Assembly: GCA_017484285.1 (NCBI GenBank)
Contig: JAFUTH010000013.1
Span: 39,975 to 103,974 of the forward strand
Source of the DNA: Treponema sp.
GTDB lineage: Bacteria > Spirochaetota > Spirochaetia > Treponematales > Treponemataceae
Direction: 5' to 3'
DNA: 64,000 nucleotides
The position numbers were made by a program, and so were the translations under genes. This document shows positions 51,980 through 60,023 of the stretch, one piece after another; within the stretch, counting starts at the first letter, position 1; every line of letters starts with the position of its first letter. The notes below the pieces were generated by a model. It ran no database searches, had not been told where the DNA came from, and saw only the letters and a program-made list of their open reading frames with translations.

Positions 51980-52542
51980 AAAAGCTGGAAGAAGGAATGG
52001 TTCTTTATCACGGGAGCTACTGTGTTGTGGAAAATCCGGATTTGAAAAAGTGCGCTTTGTACAAAGATTTCGGACAGGGCTTTTATCTTACGACTTCAAA
52101 GGAACAGGCTAAATCGTTCGCAAAAATCTCTGCGAGCAAGGCTAAGGCAAAGGGCACGATTTCACATTCTGAAAAGTTCGCGTATATCTCTTTTTTCAAG
52201 GTGGCGGGGCTGGAGAGTTTGAGGACTTTCGATTTTGAGACCGCCGATGTGGACTGGCTTCACTGCATTGTTTCACACAGGCGGAGCGGTGCATTTCCTG
52301 AGATTCGGGCTTCCATGCAGGAGTACGATGTCATTTCGGGAAAGATTGCGAATGATGACACCAACGCGACGATTCTTGCCTATATGGGAAATGTGTTTGG
52401 TGCGATGGGAAGCGAGCAGGCGGATAAGATGTGCATCAGTCTTTTGCTCCCAGAGCGGCTGAAAGACCAATTTTGCTTTAGAAGCGATAAGGCAATTTCG
52501 GTTTTAAGATTCTTGAAAAGCGAGAAAGTTGCATTGGAGTAG
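51976..52542 (+). CDS. DUF3990 protein (ADP-ribosyltransferase-like), cassette A gene 2
   Basis: A 188-residue protein of the DUF3990 type. It has MVLYHGSYCVVENPDL (residues 8-23) and KDFGQGFYLTTSKEQAKSFA (30-49), which resemble the His and Tyr motifs of the ADP-ribosyltransferase fold. DVDWLHCIVSHR, EYDVISGKIANDDTNA and KAISVLRFLKSEKV follow. All these blocks recur in cassette B. The enzyme may modify an intracellular target and act as a toxin (inference, untested). No signal peptide. It overlaps gene 1 by 4 nt and ends 3 nt before gene 3, so the trio is one transcript. Confidence 0.8.
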   Translation: MKKLEEGMVLYHGSYCVVENPDLKKCALYKDFGQGFYLTTSKEQAKSFAKISASKAKAKGTISHSEKFAYISFFKVAGLESLRTFDFETADVDWLHCIVSHRRSGAFPEIRASMQEYDVISGKIANDDTNATILAYMGNVFGAMGSEQADKMCISLLLPERLKDQFCFRSDKAISVLRFLKSEKVALE

Positions 52543-52545
52543 TGT

Positions 52546-52764
52546 ATGAGCGATAAACCGAGTGACAAGACCTTGTTTGCGATGGACTTGACGGCGATGA
52601 TGGCTGTCGAGCAGATTTCAACGGAGACCAACGAACCGCAGGAAAAAGTCCTGCTTGATTTTATGGAATCCAATACCGCAAAAATGCTTTATGACGATTC
52701 CACAAAATTATGGTGGGACGGACCTTCGGCAACGGCGGAAGAGTTTAAAATGAATATAAAATAA
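52546..52764 (+). CDS. Small unknown protein, cassette A gene 3
   Basis: A 72-residue acidic protein with no named family. Residues 42-59 (SNTAKMLYDDSTKLWWDG) align with residues 43-61 of the 60834 product (SPAYEILSRESSKLWQEG), and the N-terminal helices also agree in pattern. TTGGAG lies before ATG. As the third gene in both cassettes it is probably a functional part, such as a second antitoxin, adapter or DNA-binding regulator (inference). Confidence 0.72.
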   Translation: MSDKPSDKTLFAMDLTAMMAVEQISTETNEPQEKVLLDFMESNTAKMLYDDSTKLWWDGPSATAEEFKMNIK

Positions 52765-52772
52765 CTTAAAGA

Positions 52773-52813
52773 CCGCACTGACACCATGAAGGAGGTCTCT
52801 GGAGTCAGTGCGG
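52773..52813. terminator. Hairpin between cassette A and urtE
   Basis: CCGCACTGAC (52773-52782) pairs perfectly with GTCAGTGCGG (52804-52813). T-rich TTTTCTTTTTTA follows on the plus strand. It lies between convergent genes and can end both transcripts. Confidence 0.7.
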
Positions 52814-52829
52814 AAGAATATTTTCTTTT

Positions 52830-53525
52830 TTATCCAATCGACATTTTTGCTTGAATCGTGCTGGCGTTGGCTTCGACGGAGAGTCCGCTTAAGGTGATTT
52901 CGCCTTTGTCCATCACATAGTAGCGCTTGCTTACCGAAAGCACGAAGTCCAAATATTGCTCCACGATAAGAACCGTAATTCCCAGTTCCTTGTTCACGCG
53001 CTGAATCGCCGTCGCAATATCTTCAATTATCGAGGGCTGTATTCCTTCGGTCGGCTCGTCGAGAATCAGAATTTTCGGGTGGGAAACCAAAGCACGGGCA
53101 ATCGCAAGCTGCTGTTGCTGCCCGCCGCTTAAATTTCCGCCCTTGCGCTTCAAAAAAGTCTTGATTATCGGGAACAGCTCAAAAATCTCTTCCCCGATAG
53201 TGCCTTTTCCGCCGTTGACTTCAAGCCCCAGTTCCAGATTTTCTTCGACGGTGAGCTGCGGAAAAATTTCCCGTCCTTGCGGCACATAGCCGATTCCGAG
53301 GGCTGCGCGTTCATAAGTCTTTTTGCTGATAATCTCTTCGCCCGAAAGCTCAATGCTTCCGACAGGCGTTTTTACCGTTCCCATGATGCTTTTGAGCGTG
53401 GTGCTTTTTCCGACTCCGTTCCGCCCCACAAGGCAGACGATTTCGCCGTCGGGAACGCTCATCGAAAGGCTCGGGATTATGATACTTTCTCCGTAGCACG
53501 CAGTTAGATTTTTGATTTCAAGCAT
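52830..53525 (-). CDS. urtE: Urea ABC importer ATPase UrtE
   Basis: A 231-residue branched-chain-type ATPase of UrtE/LivF class. Walker A VGRNGVGKSTTLKSIMG, signature LSGGQQQQLAIARAL and Walker B PKILILDEPTEGIQPSIIEDI. The phrase IPSLSMSVPDGEIVCLVGRNGVGKST and EPTEGIQPS are characteristic of UrtE. It is last of the transporter operon. AGGTG lies upstream, and it overlaps urtD by 8 nt. Confidence 0.94.
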   Translation of the reverse strand: MLEIKNLTACYGESIIIPSLSMSVPDGEIVCLVGRNGVGKSTTLKSIMGTVKTPVGSIELSGEEIISKKTYERAALGIGYVPQGREIFPQLTVEENLELGLEVNGGKGTIGEEIFELFPIIKTFLKRKGGNLSGGQQQQLAIARALVSHPKILILDEPTEGIQPSIIEDIATAIQRVNKELGITVLIVEQYLDFVLSVSKRYYVMDKGEITLSGLSVEANASTIQAKMSIG

Positions 53526-54348
53526 GGTTCACCTCACCGCTTTTGTGGAATTTCCCGCGACCGAGATACACGGCTTTCACTTTTTCGTCCGAAAGAACCG
53601 AATCAGCCGTGCCTTCCACGAGAATTTTTCCTTCGTGCATGACCGTCACCGTGTCTGCGACCGAACGAACGAATTCCATGTCATGCTCAACGACCACGAC
53701 CGCATATTGCTTGGCGATTTTTCTGATTATGTCGCCCGTTTTTTCTGTTTCCGCCTTTCCCATGCCCGCGACCGGCTCATCAAGAAGAAGGACTGCCGGC
53801 TCCTGAACGAGGAGCATTCCGATTTCAAGCCACTGTTTTTGCCCGTGCGAAAGCGAAGAAGCAAGCTCGTCTTTTTTTTCGGAAAGCGCGATGAATTCGA
53901 GAATCGTTTCGATTCGTGCTTTTTGCGTTTCGGAGATTTTGAAGAACAGGGAAGAAATCACATTTTTCTGACCTTTGAGCGAAATTTCCATGTTTTCCCA
54001 AACGGAAAGGCTCGTAAAAACCGACGGAGCCTGAAATTTCCGCCCGATTCCTTCGTTCACGATGTCCGCCTCACGCATTTTTGTCAAATCCATGTTCGTG
54101 TATTTTCGTAAGCCCACATCGATTCCGCCGTGGTAGATGATTTTCCCCGCAGAGGGTCGCGTTTTTCCGCAGATGATGTCGAGCAGCGTTGTCTTTCCCG
54201 CGCCGTTCGGACCGATGAAAAAATGCACTTTGTTCGGCATGATTTTTGTCGTCACATCGCTCAGAGCCTTAAAGCCGTCAAAAGTGACGGAGATGTCAGA
54301 AATCTCGATGACCGGTGTAATCTTTGCCTTTACTTGCTCGATGCCCAT
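53518..54348 (-). CDS. urtD: Urea ABC importer ATPase UrtD
   Basis: A 276-residue UrtD/LivG-class ATPase. Walker A FIGPNGAGKTTLLDIICG, GIGRKFQAPSVFTSLSVWENMEISLKG (UrtD-specific), signature SLSHGQKQWLEIGMLL and Walker B VLLLDEPVAGMGKAETEKTG. LSHGQKQWLEIGM separates UrtD from amino-acid LivG proteins. AGGAGGATTTT lies before ATG 54348. It works with UrtE as the ATPase heterodimer below the fused UrtBC permease. Confidence 0.95.
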   Translation of the reverse strand: MGIEQVKAKITPVIEISDISVTFDGFKALSDVTTKIMPNKVHFFIGPNGAGKTTLLDIICGKTRPSAGKIIYHGGIDVGLRKYTNMDLTKMREADIVNEGIGRKFQAPSVFTSLSVWENMEISLKGQKNVISSLFFKISETQKARIETILEFIALSEKKDELASSLSHGQKQWLEIGMLLVQEPAVLLLDEPVAGMGKAETEKTGDIIRKIAKQYAVVVVEHDMEFVRSVADTVTVMHEGKILVEGTADSVLSDEKVKAVYLGRGKFHKSGEVNHA

Positions 54349-54363
54349 AAAATCCTCCTGTCA

Positions 54364-56340
54364 TTATTGGGTTAGACCCGATAATCGTTTCCTTCCGGCA
54401 AAATCTTTCAAATCTGTGAAAACTCCCGTAAGTCCGCGCGGAAGGAACAACACGACGAGCACGAAAATCGCCCCGATAAAATACGACCAGATTTCAGGGA
54501 AACTTTCGCTTATCAGCGTTTTCGTGATGTTGACCAAGAATGCGCCGATGACAGCACCGATTAAGTTTCCCCGACCGCCCACGGCGACCCAGATTGCCAT
54601 GTCTATTGAATTTGAAATGCTCATTTCTGAAGGCGAGATGATTCCCGAGAACGGAACGAAAAGTGCGCCCGCGATTCCCGAAAAGACCGCACTCAGACAA
54701 TAGACAAAAGTTTTGTAGTTCGCCACCTGATAGCCCGAAAAGCGCGTTCTGTTTTCGCCGTCACGGATTGCCACGAGGACTTTTCCGCATCGAGTGTGCA
54801 GGACGAGCGAAAAAAGCGCGTAAGTGAGAATCAGGACGATGAGCGCGACATAATACCAGAGATATTTCGTTTTCATGCTCGCAATCGGAAGCCCGAAAAT
54901 CGTTGAAAAATCGGTGATGCCGTTCGTGCCGCCCGTGTACTGCTGCAAGCCGATGAAAAGCGTGACGAAGACAAGCGCGAGTGCCTGCGAGAGAATCGAA
55001 AAATACACGCCTTTGATTCTGTTCGTGAAAGTGAGAAGACCGAGCGCAAAGGCGAGCAAAGATGGAACCGCGAGAATCATGAAAAAGGCGGTGGGAGCGG
55101 TTTTATAAAAATCCCAGAACCAGGGAAGCGTCGTGCGCCCGCTCCAGTTCATGAAGTCGGGGAGGGAAGCACCGCTTGCGAGGAGCTTTAAGTACATGCC
55201 GATTCCATAGCCGCCAAGCCCGAAGAAAACACCGTGCCCGAGACTCAAAATTCCCGTGTAGCCCCAGATTAAGTCGAGTGAGAGCGCGACAATCGCGTAG
55301 GTGATGAATTTTCCGACGAGCGTAACGCGGAACGGAGAGAGAAAAAGCGGCAGAAGCGCGATGATGAAAACTGTGAGCGCAAATGCGATATTCTTCCGCT
55401 TTTCGTTCAAGGCAGAGCCGAGCGATTCGCCAGTTCCTTCGTCGAGCGAGCGGGTGTGAATCGTGAACAAGCCCTGCGGCTTTTTTTGAAGGAACATAAT
55501 CACAAGGAAGAGGACGAGTGCCTTTGCGATGTTCGCCGATGTGCCGAACTGAATCGCCGCGTTGCTCATTCCAATTAAAAGCGCGCCCGCAATCGACCCC
55601 GCGAGCCGTCCGACACCGCCCAGCACGACGACCATAAAAGTGTCAACGATGTAGTTCTGCCCGAGCGTTGAGCCGACCGAGCCGAGCAGGCACAAGGCAC
55701 AGCCCGCGATTCCGGCAAGACCTGAGCCGATGGCAAAAGTGAACGAGTCAATCTTGTTCGTGCGGATTCCGAGGCACTGCGCCATAGAGCGGTTCTGCAT
55801 GGTTGCCCGCACTTTTTTGCCGTAGGGTGTCCGGTACATCAAAATGTACATAAAGGCGAGGCAGAGCGCGACAAGCACGATGATGAAAATGCGCTTGTAA
55901 GTCATGACGACACCCGCAATCTCAAGGTTTCCGTTTAAGACTGACGGTGCGCTCACATTCACATTGGGTGCGCCGAATACGGAGCGGGCGAGTTGCTGCA
56001 AGAAAAGGCTCACACCCCAAGTCGCAAGGAGCGAGTCCGTTTCGCGGCCATAGAGCCGTTTGATGACAAGCCGCTCCAAAAGCGTTCCGAAAAGGGCCGC
56101 CACGCAGAACGAAAGCACAATCGCGATTGGATAATACAGGTCAAAGGCGGCTTTCGGAAGAAATCGGATAAAAAAGTTCTGCACAAGGTAAGTCGTGTAC
56201 GCGCCAATCATGATGAACTCGCCGTGAGCCATATTGATGACGCGCATCAGCCCGAAAGTAATCGAAAGCCCCAGCGAAGCCAAGAGAAGAATCGAGGAGA
56301 GGCTGATTCCGTTAAATAAAATAGTAAAAAATGTTTCCAT
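54364..56340 (-). CDS. urtBC: Fused urea permease UrtB-UrtC
   Basis: A 658-residue membrane protein joining both permeases of the urea importer in one frame. Residues 1-295 are UrtB (GLSITFGLMRVINMAHGEFIMIGAY, SLLATWGVSLFLQQLARSVFGAPNV, FMVVVLGGVGRLAGSIAGALLIG). About 296-317 is a hydrophilic linker, and 318-658 is UrtC (DLIWGYTGILSLGHGVFFGLGGYGIGMYL, FSGYQVANYKTFVY, VGGRGNLIGAVIGAFLVN). In most organisms urtB and urtC are two genes of about 300-500 and 350 residues. No Shine-Dalgarno is visible before ATG 56340; repeat DNA directly abuts it. Confidence 0.93.
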   Translation of the reverse strand: METFFTILFNGISLSSILLLASLGLSITFGLMRVINMAHGEFIMIGAYTTYLVQNFFIRFLPKAAFDLYYPIAIVLSFCVAALFGTLLERLVIKRLYGRETDSLLATWGVSLFLQQLARSVFGAPNVNVSAPSVLNGNLEIAGVVMTYKRIFIIVLVALCLAFMYILMYRTPYGKKVRATMQNRSMAQCLGIRTNKIDSFTFAIGSGLAGIAGCALCLLGSVGSTLGQNYIVDTFMVVVLGGVGRLAGSIAGALLIGMSNAAIQFGTSANIAKALVLFLVIMFLQKKPQGLFTIHTRSLDEGTGESLGSALNEKRKNIAFALTVFIIALLPLFLSPFRVTLVGKFITYAIVALSLDLIWGYTGILSLGHGVFFGLGGYGIGMYLKLLASGASLPDFMNWSGRTTLPWFWDFYKTAPTAFFMILAVPSLLAFALGLLTFTNRIKGVYFSILSQALALVFVTLFIGLQQYTGGTNGITDFSTIFGLPIASMKTKYLWYYVALIVLILTYALFSLVLHTRCGKVLVAIRDGENRTRFSGYQVANYKTFVYCLSAVFSGIAGALFVPFSGIISPSEMSISNSIDMAIWVAVGGRGNLIGAVIGAFLVNITKTLISESFPEIWSYFIGAIFVLVVLFLPRGLTGVFTDLKDFAGRKRLSGLTQ

Positions 56341-56576
56341 AGAATTTTAGAAGTTAGAAGAGAGAAGTTAGGAGTGAGGAGTTATTTGTGATTTCTCAGC
56401 AAACTCCTAACTCCTAATTTCTGCGTTAAGGATTGTAGGGGCGGCGTAGCCGTTGCCTTTAGGCAATGGAGCGAAGCGCAACCCCGAAAAGCCTGACCGT
56501 CGTACCACGAAGCGTAGCGAAGTAGCGGCGGTAACGCCCTTAATTTTCAACTTTCAATTTTCCGTTTTCAATTTCC
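56341..56576. repeat. Repeat-filled gap between urtA and urtBC
   Basis: No gene. It contains GTTAGGAGT-type direct and inverted copies (near 56365-56425), short hairpins such as TTGCC/GGCAA, arms built on GAAGCG/CGAAGTA, and repeated TTTTCAACTTTC/TTTTCAATTTCC words. The AGTTAGGAGT word recurs at 59197-59207. It probably weakens coupling between the binding protein and permease genes. Confidence 0.65.
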
Positions 56577-57773
56577 TTACAGTCCTTTTGCCCAGTCGTA
56601 GGTTGTGAGGTACGGGTCGGGCTTGACGGCTGTGCTCGTTGCCCATACTTCGTCAATCAGACCGCTCTTGTTGATTTTGCCGATTCGGACGGGCTTGTAA
56701 ATGTGCTGGTTGTCGCCATCGAGCGTGACTTTTCCTTCGGGTGCGTCGAACGCGATTCCCTTTGCTGCCGCGCGGATTTTTTCGACATCAAAAGAACCTG
56801 CCTTTTCTGTCGCCATCGCCCACAAGTGAACTCCGATGTAGCCGGCTTCAATCGGGTCGTCGGTCACGCGCTTTTCACCGTAGGCTTTTTTGTACGCGGC
56901 AACGAACGCGTCATTTTCGCTCGTTTTTGTGGTCTGGTAGTAGTTCCATGCGACATAGTGACCTTCAAGGTTTTCGATTCCGACTCCGCCGACTTCCTCT
57001 TCCGCGATTGAGAACGACATGACGGGCACAACGCTTGCCGTGATTCCCGCATCGGTGAGCTGCTTGAAGAAAGCGACATTTGAGTCACCGTTGAGCGTGT
57101 TGATGATACAGTCGGGTTTTGCCGCCTGAATTTTGCTCACGATTGTCGCAAAGTCGGTGTGTCCCATTGGGGTGTATTCTTCGCCCGCAACTGAGCCGCC
57201 GATATTTGCGAGCTGTGCCTTGATGATTTTGTTCGCCGTGCGCGGAAACACATAGTCGCTTCCCACAAGGAACATGTTCTTTCCGAAAGTGCTTGCGCAG
57301 AATTCAACCGCGGGAACTGCCTGCTGGTTCGGAGCCGCGCCCATGTACATGATGTTCGGGCTTGCTTCCATGCCCTCGTACTGAACGGGATACCAGAGAA
57401 GCGCTCCTGTCTCCTCAACGACCGGCTTGACCGCTTTTCGCGATGCGCTCGTCCAGCACCCGAAAATCGTGGCAACCTTGTCATTCTGAATGAGCTTTCT
57501 TGCCCGCTCGGCGAAAATCTGCGGTTCGCTCGCGCCGTCTTCCTGCACGACTTCAATCTGCTTTCCGAGAACGCCGCCCGCCGCATTGATTTCGTTGATT
57601 GCGAGAAGTTCCGCATCCCGTACCGAGGTCTCGGAGATTGCCATTGTGCCTGAAAGCGAATGCAAGATTCCGACTTTTACGGTCTTTGATTCTACCTTTT
57701 TTGAGCAGCCGAAAAATCCCGTCGCCGTAACGGCAAGAACAGCCGCGATTGTACATTTCAGTGTTTTTTTCAT
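56577..57773 (-). CDS. urtA: Urea-binding lipoprotein UrtA
   Basis: A 398-residue periplasmic binding protein, lipobox GFFGCSKK. Diagnostic UrtA stretches are [88 protein letters not shown], and [17 protein letters not shown] [20 protein letters not shown]. Start set at ATG 57773 with TGGAGG upstream. It is first gene of the urea importer and opposed to the urease operon 5 kb away. A 44-bp perfect palindrome lies just upstream. Confidence 0.95.
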   Translation of the reverse strand: MKKTLKCTIAAVLAVTATGFFGCSKKVESKTVKVGILHSLSGTMAISETSVRDAELLAINEINAAGGVLGKQIEVVQEDGASEPQIFAERARKLIQNDKVATIFGCWTSASRKAVKPVVEETGALLWYPVQYEGMEASPNIMYMGAAPNQQAVPAVEFCASTFGKNMFLVGSDYVFPRTANKIIKAQLANIGGSVAGEEYTPMGHTDFATIVSKIQAAKPDCIINTLNGDSNVAFFKQLTDAGITASVVPVMSFSIAEEEVGGVGIENLEGHYVAWNYYQTTKTSENDAFVAAYKKAYGEKRVTDDPIEAGYIGVHLWAMATEKAGSFDVEKIRAAAKGIAFDAPEGKVTLDGDNQHIYKPVRIGKINKSGLIDEVWATSTAVKPDPYLTTYDWAKGL

Positions 57774-57788
57774 GATTAGCCTCCATTT

Positions 57789-57952
57789 TTTTTTCGCACA
57801 CTTGTTTGCCGGCAAACAAGTGTGCGAAAAAACATATTGATTTATGCCCTACAGGATGTAGGGAAAAAGAAAAGAGAGAAAATTCTGTTTGCCTTTAGGT
57901 GAACAGAATTTTCTCGTAGGATTCAAAAATACACGGATGTATTTTTGAATCC
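57789..57952. repeat. Four consecutive palindromes upstream of urtA
   Basis: A 44-bp perfect palindrome without loop spans 57789-57832 (centre GCCGGC). CCCTAC/GTAGGG lies at 57847-57863. A 14-bp stem joins 57876-57889 with 57902-57915. A 15-bp stem with loop CGGA lies at 57919-57952. The last contains CAAAAATACACGGATGT (57924-57940), present in reverse at 60735-60751. Confidence 0.85.
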
Positions 57953-58006
57953 AGAAACACCTTTGTCATTTTTTTGTTTTTTAATAATTAGCGTTTTGAT
58001 TTTGAC

Positions 58007-58432
58007 TTATGAAAGCAGGGCAAACGCTCCGTCAACGCCGAACATTACCGCCGCTCCAAGCGCGACATGCAGAATCGTTTTCGCTCTCCGCCGATGTTTC
58101 GTTTCTTCGGATTGCGTGTTTGAAGCGCGTTTTTTTGCGACAAGGCAGAGAATCGCCCACACAAGCGTAACGCAGAGTGCCATCGCCGTTCCCACGGTCG
58201 CCATTTCGTGCAGCATTTGAGCCGTGTCTTCCGGATTGTTCATTGCACTGAGGAAGGGCGGATAAAACACGATTTCGCCGTGATAGACATGCTCAACGCC
58301 GAGCAGAAACGATCCGCCGAAAAGCATTTTCTGTAAATCCCCGAGCCGAGTGCTAAGCCCATTCTTTTTGAGCAGTGGTTTCGCCGCCGTGAGCGCAACG
58401 CCTTCCGCCAGAGGAACTAAAAAACACGCCAT
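58007..58432 (-). CDS. Small membrane protein upstream of urtA, unknown function
   Basis: A 141-residue protein with about four hydrophobic segments (1-20, 38-55, 70-100, 120-140). Conserved-looking motif stretches are MLFGGSFLLGVEHVYHGEIVFYPPFLSAMNN and MLHEMATVGTAMALCVTLVWAI. No family is recognised. GGAGGCG lies before ATG 58432. It has a strong own promoter and reads towards urtA, so it may belong to the urea import operon. His and Glu residues in the second segment could bind a metal or proton (inference). Confidence 0.75.
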   Translation of the reverse strand: MACFLVPLAEGVALTAAKPLLKKNGLSTRLGDLQKMLFGGSFLLGVEHVYHGEIVFYPPFLSAMNNPEDTAQMLHEMATVGTAMALCVTLVWAILCLVAKKRASNTQSEETKHRRRAKTILHVALGAAVMFGVDGAFALLS

Positions 58433-58456
58433 AAATCGCCTCCAAACTTTTCAAAC

Positions 58457-58488
58457 AAAAAAGGCCGCAAGTTTGTGTACCTGCGACC
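58457..58488 (-). terminator. Terminator-like hairpin in leader of membrane protein gene
   Basis: GGTCGCA (58488-58482) pairs with TGCGGCC (58469-58463, one G-U), followed by six Ts. It lies between the promoter and the ATG, the position of an attenuator. Confidence 0.6.
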
Positions 58489-58509
58489 TCTTCGTCAAAT
58501 CTTGATGAA

Positions 58510-58538
58510 CTTATACTTCGTCTTAGAGCTTTAGTCAA
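58510..58538 (-). promoter_or_regulatory. Promoter of membrane protein / urtA side
   Basis: TTGACT (58538-58533), a 17-bp spacer and TATAAG (58515-58510) on the minus strand. Transcription should start near 58503, only about 15 nt before the hairpin. Confidence 0.65.
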
Positions 58539-58645
58539 TAAATCCGAAAGGAACTTTAGTTCCATCGCCAAACGGGGAATTCTCCCGAAAACCGCTTCTC
58601 AAAATCCGAAAAATCAGTAAAATAGAACTAAATTATGAGCAAAGA

Positions 58646-58720
58646 AGCCTTTTCGTTTGTGCGGAAAGGCTCTTTTTTTGGCAATGGGGTCGTTTCAGAA
58701 TTCTTGGAACGGCTTTTTTT
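58646..58720 (+). terminator. Two tandem terminator-like hairpins before LuxR gene
   Basis: AGCCTTT/AAAGGCT (58646-58652, 58665-58671) is followed by CTTTTTTTT. CGTTTC/GGAACG (58691-58696, 58706-58711) is followed by GCTTTTTTT. Both lie upstream of the regulator's ATG at 58756, so they may be attenuators. Confidence 0.6.
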
Positions 58721-58755
58721 ATGTGCGACCGACTCTGCGCGGAATGGGGGAAGCT

Positions 58756-59181
58756 ATGTGCGAAAAATCAGATTATTCAGATTCGTTGGATACTTTTGAA
58801 ATCGTGGTGCAGAAAAATAATCAGGCAGAAATCGTAAAACTTTCCGATGATTCCGAGCTGGAGTCGTTTTCGGACGAGGACATTTGCACGCTTTCGGTTT
58901 TGAAGGAACGGCTTGAACTTCTCTTGCGCTCTCCAAAAGATTTGAATAAGACGGAATATGTCGCGGAGTGTCTTTCGGAAGCCGTCACTTCATTTTCTCT
59001 TTCCGAGCGCGAGGGCGCGGTTCTCCGACTGATTGCCGACGGTCGCTCGAACAACGACATTTCCGAGCAGATTCATGTGAGCCTTTCCACCGTGAAAAAG
59101 CATGTGTACAACATTTTCAACAAGGCGGGGGTAAATTCGCGCACACAGCTGCTGAACCTCGTGTTTGAGATGGGAAGATGA
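58756..59181 (+). CDS. LuxR-type response regulator/transcription factor
   Basis: A 141-residue regulator. Residues 1-70 form a short acidic N-terminal part that is not a full receiver domain. Residues about 75-141 are a LuxR/NarL helix-turn-helix: FSLSEREGAVLRLIADGRSNNDISEQIHVSLSTVKKHVYNIFNKAGVNSRTQLLNL. Start set at ATG 58756 (GGGGGAAGC upstream); a longer frame exists from 58657 but would begin inside the first terminator hairpin. It diverges from the membrane-protein/urea importer side and is a candidate regulator of urea uptake (inference from position). Confidence 0.85.
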   Translation: MCEKSDYSDSLDTFEIVVQKNNQAEIVKLSDDSELESFSDEDICTLSVLKERLELLLRSPKDLNKTEYVAECLSEAVTSFSLSEREGAVLRLIADGRSNNDISEQIHVSLSTVKKHVYNIFNKAGVNSRTQLLNLVFEMGR

Positions 59182-59383
59182 AAAGTGAGAAGGGAGAAGT
59201 TAGGAGTTAGGGTGGGGGAAGCGAGTTTTGCGAACATTCGATTTGTAATCGAACGCAAAACTCGTTAGCGAAGCGTCACTCCCCCTCGCTCCAACCGTCC
59301 GCTACGCTACCGTTTTCCGCTACCCCCTCTGCGGGCTCAAACGCCGCCCGCAACGCCTGCTGCACAATTTCCCAAAAATCTGC
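59182..59383. repeat. Repeat-rich intergenic DNA
   Basis: It contains AGTTAGGAGT (59198-59207), a long hairpin with arms GCGAGTTTTGCG and CGCAAAACTCG enclosing TTCGATT/AATCGAA (59220-59265), and CTCCCCCTCGCTCCAA plus TTTTCCGCTACCCC (about 59279-59327), both of which recur at 62996-63037. No gene. Confidence 0.7.
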
Positions 59384-59389
59384 TATACT
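59384..59389 (+). promoter_or_regulatory. Extended -10 of TetR gene, leaderless start
   Basis: TGCTATACT (TATACT at 59384-59389) lies 6 nt before ATG 59396, with no ribosome site. The same word precedes genes at 63161 and 63935. Confidence 0.6.
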
Positions 59390-59395
59390 CACCCT

Positions 59396-59947
59396 ATGCA
59401 GACCCGCCCGACCACAAAAGAACTCATCGCCGCGTCGTTTATGGAGCTTGCCGCGCAAAAGCCCGTCGACAAAATCACCGTGCGCGAGGTCGCCGCCAAC
59501 TGCGCCATCACCACCGTCACCTTCTACAACCACTTCCGCGACAAATACGACCTGATTGTGTGGAGCTACGCGCAGAACACGCTCAAAATCATGCAAAAAA
59601 TCGGCGCGGACGGCTACCGCTGGCAGGACGCGCTGTGGGACTGGGTGCGGTACTTTTCCGACGAGCGCGGCTTTCTTTTAAACGCGCTCCGCCACACGAG
59701 CGGACACGACTCCTTTCTGACCCACATGCAAAAAATCAACATCGACCTGCTCACCGCCGAAGTCAAAAAACGGCTCGGCGCAAAACCGTTTGTCCCCGGT
59801 CTTGAGGGCGCAATCCGCCTCTACTGCTACGGGCTTTCGTGCCTCTGCTTCGACTGGCTCACCGCTGAAACGCCCCTCCCTCCCGACGATTTCGCCAAAA
59901 TCCTCTTCGACAGCCTGCCGCCACCGATTGCGGGGTGTTTGGGGTGA
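59396..59947 (+). CDS. TetR/AcrR-family regulator (DhaS-like C-terminal domain)
   Basis: A 183-residue regulator. Helix-turn-helix at about 6-52 (TKELIAASFMELAAQKPVDKITVREVAANCAITTVTFYNHFRDKYDLIVW). The C-terminal ligand domain (DALWDWVRYFSDERGFLLNALRH, FDWLTAETPLPPDDFAKILFDSLPP) fits the TetR_C_7/DhaS group. Base use is unlike the neighbours: many GCC, GCG and CGC codons and a clearly higher GC content by eye, hinting at transfer. It is probably leaderless. Target unknown; no neighbouring operon is obviously under its control. Confidence 0.87.
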   Translation: MQTRPTTKELIAASFMELAAQKPVDKITVREVAANCAITTVTFYNHFRDKYDLIVWSYAQNTLKIMQKIGADGYRWQDALWDWVRYFSDERGFLLNALRHTSGHDSFLTHMQKINIDLLTAEVKKRLGAKPFVPGLEGAIRLYCYGLSCLCFDWLTAETPLPPDDFAKILFDSLPPPIAGCLG

Positions 59948-60023
59948 ATGCAGGAGACCCAGTCTTGGCTCTACACACTATAATTTTTCTGTATTTTATG
60001 ATATATTGTTGTTGGAGAACGCA

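Noticed and set aside
58634..58798. Leader peptide frame overlapping the two hairpins before the LuxR gene
   Set aside because: It begins with ATG but has no ribosome site and no run of regulatory codons, and it overlaps the LuxR start in another frame.
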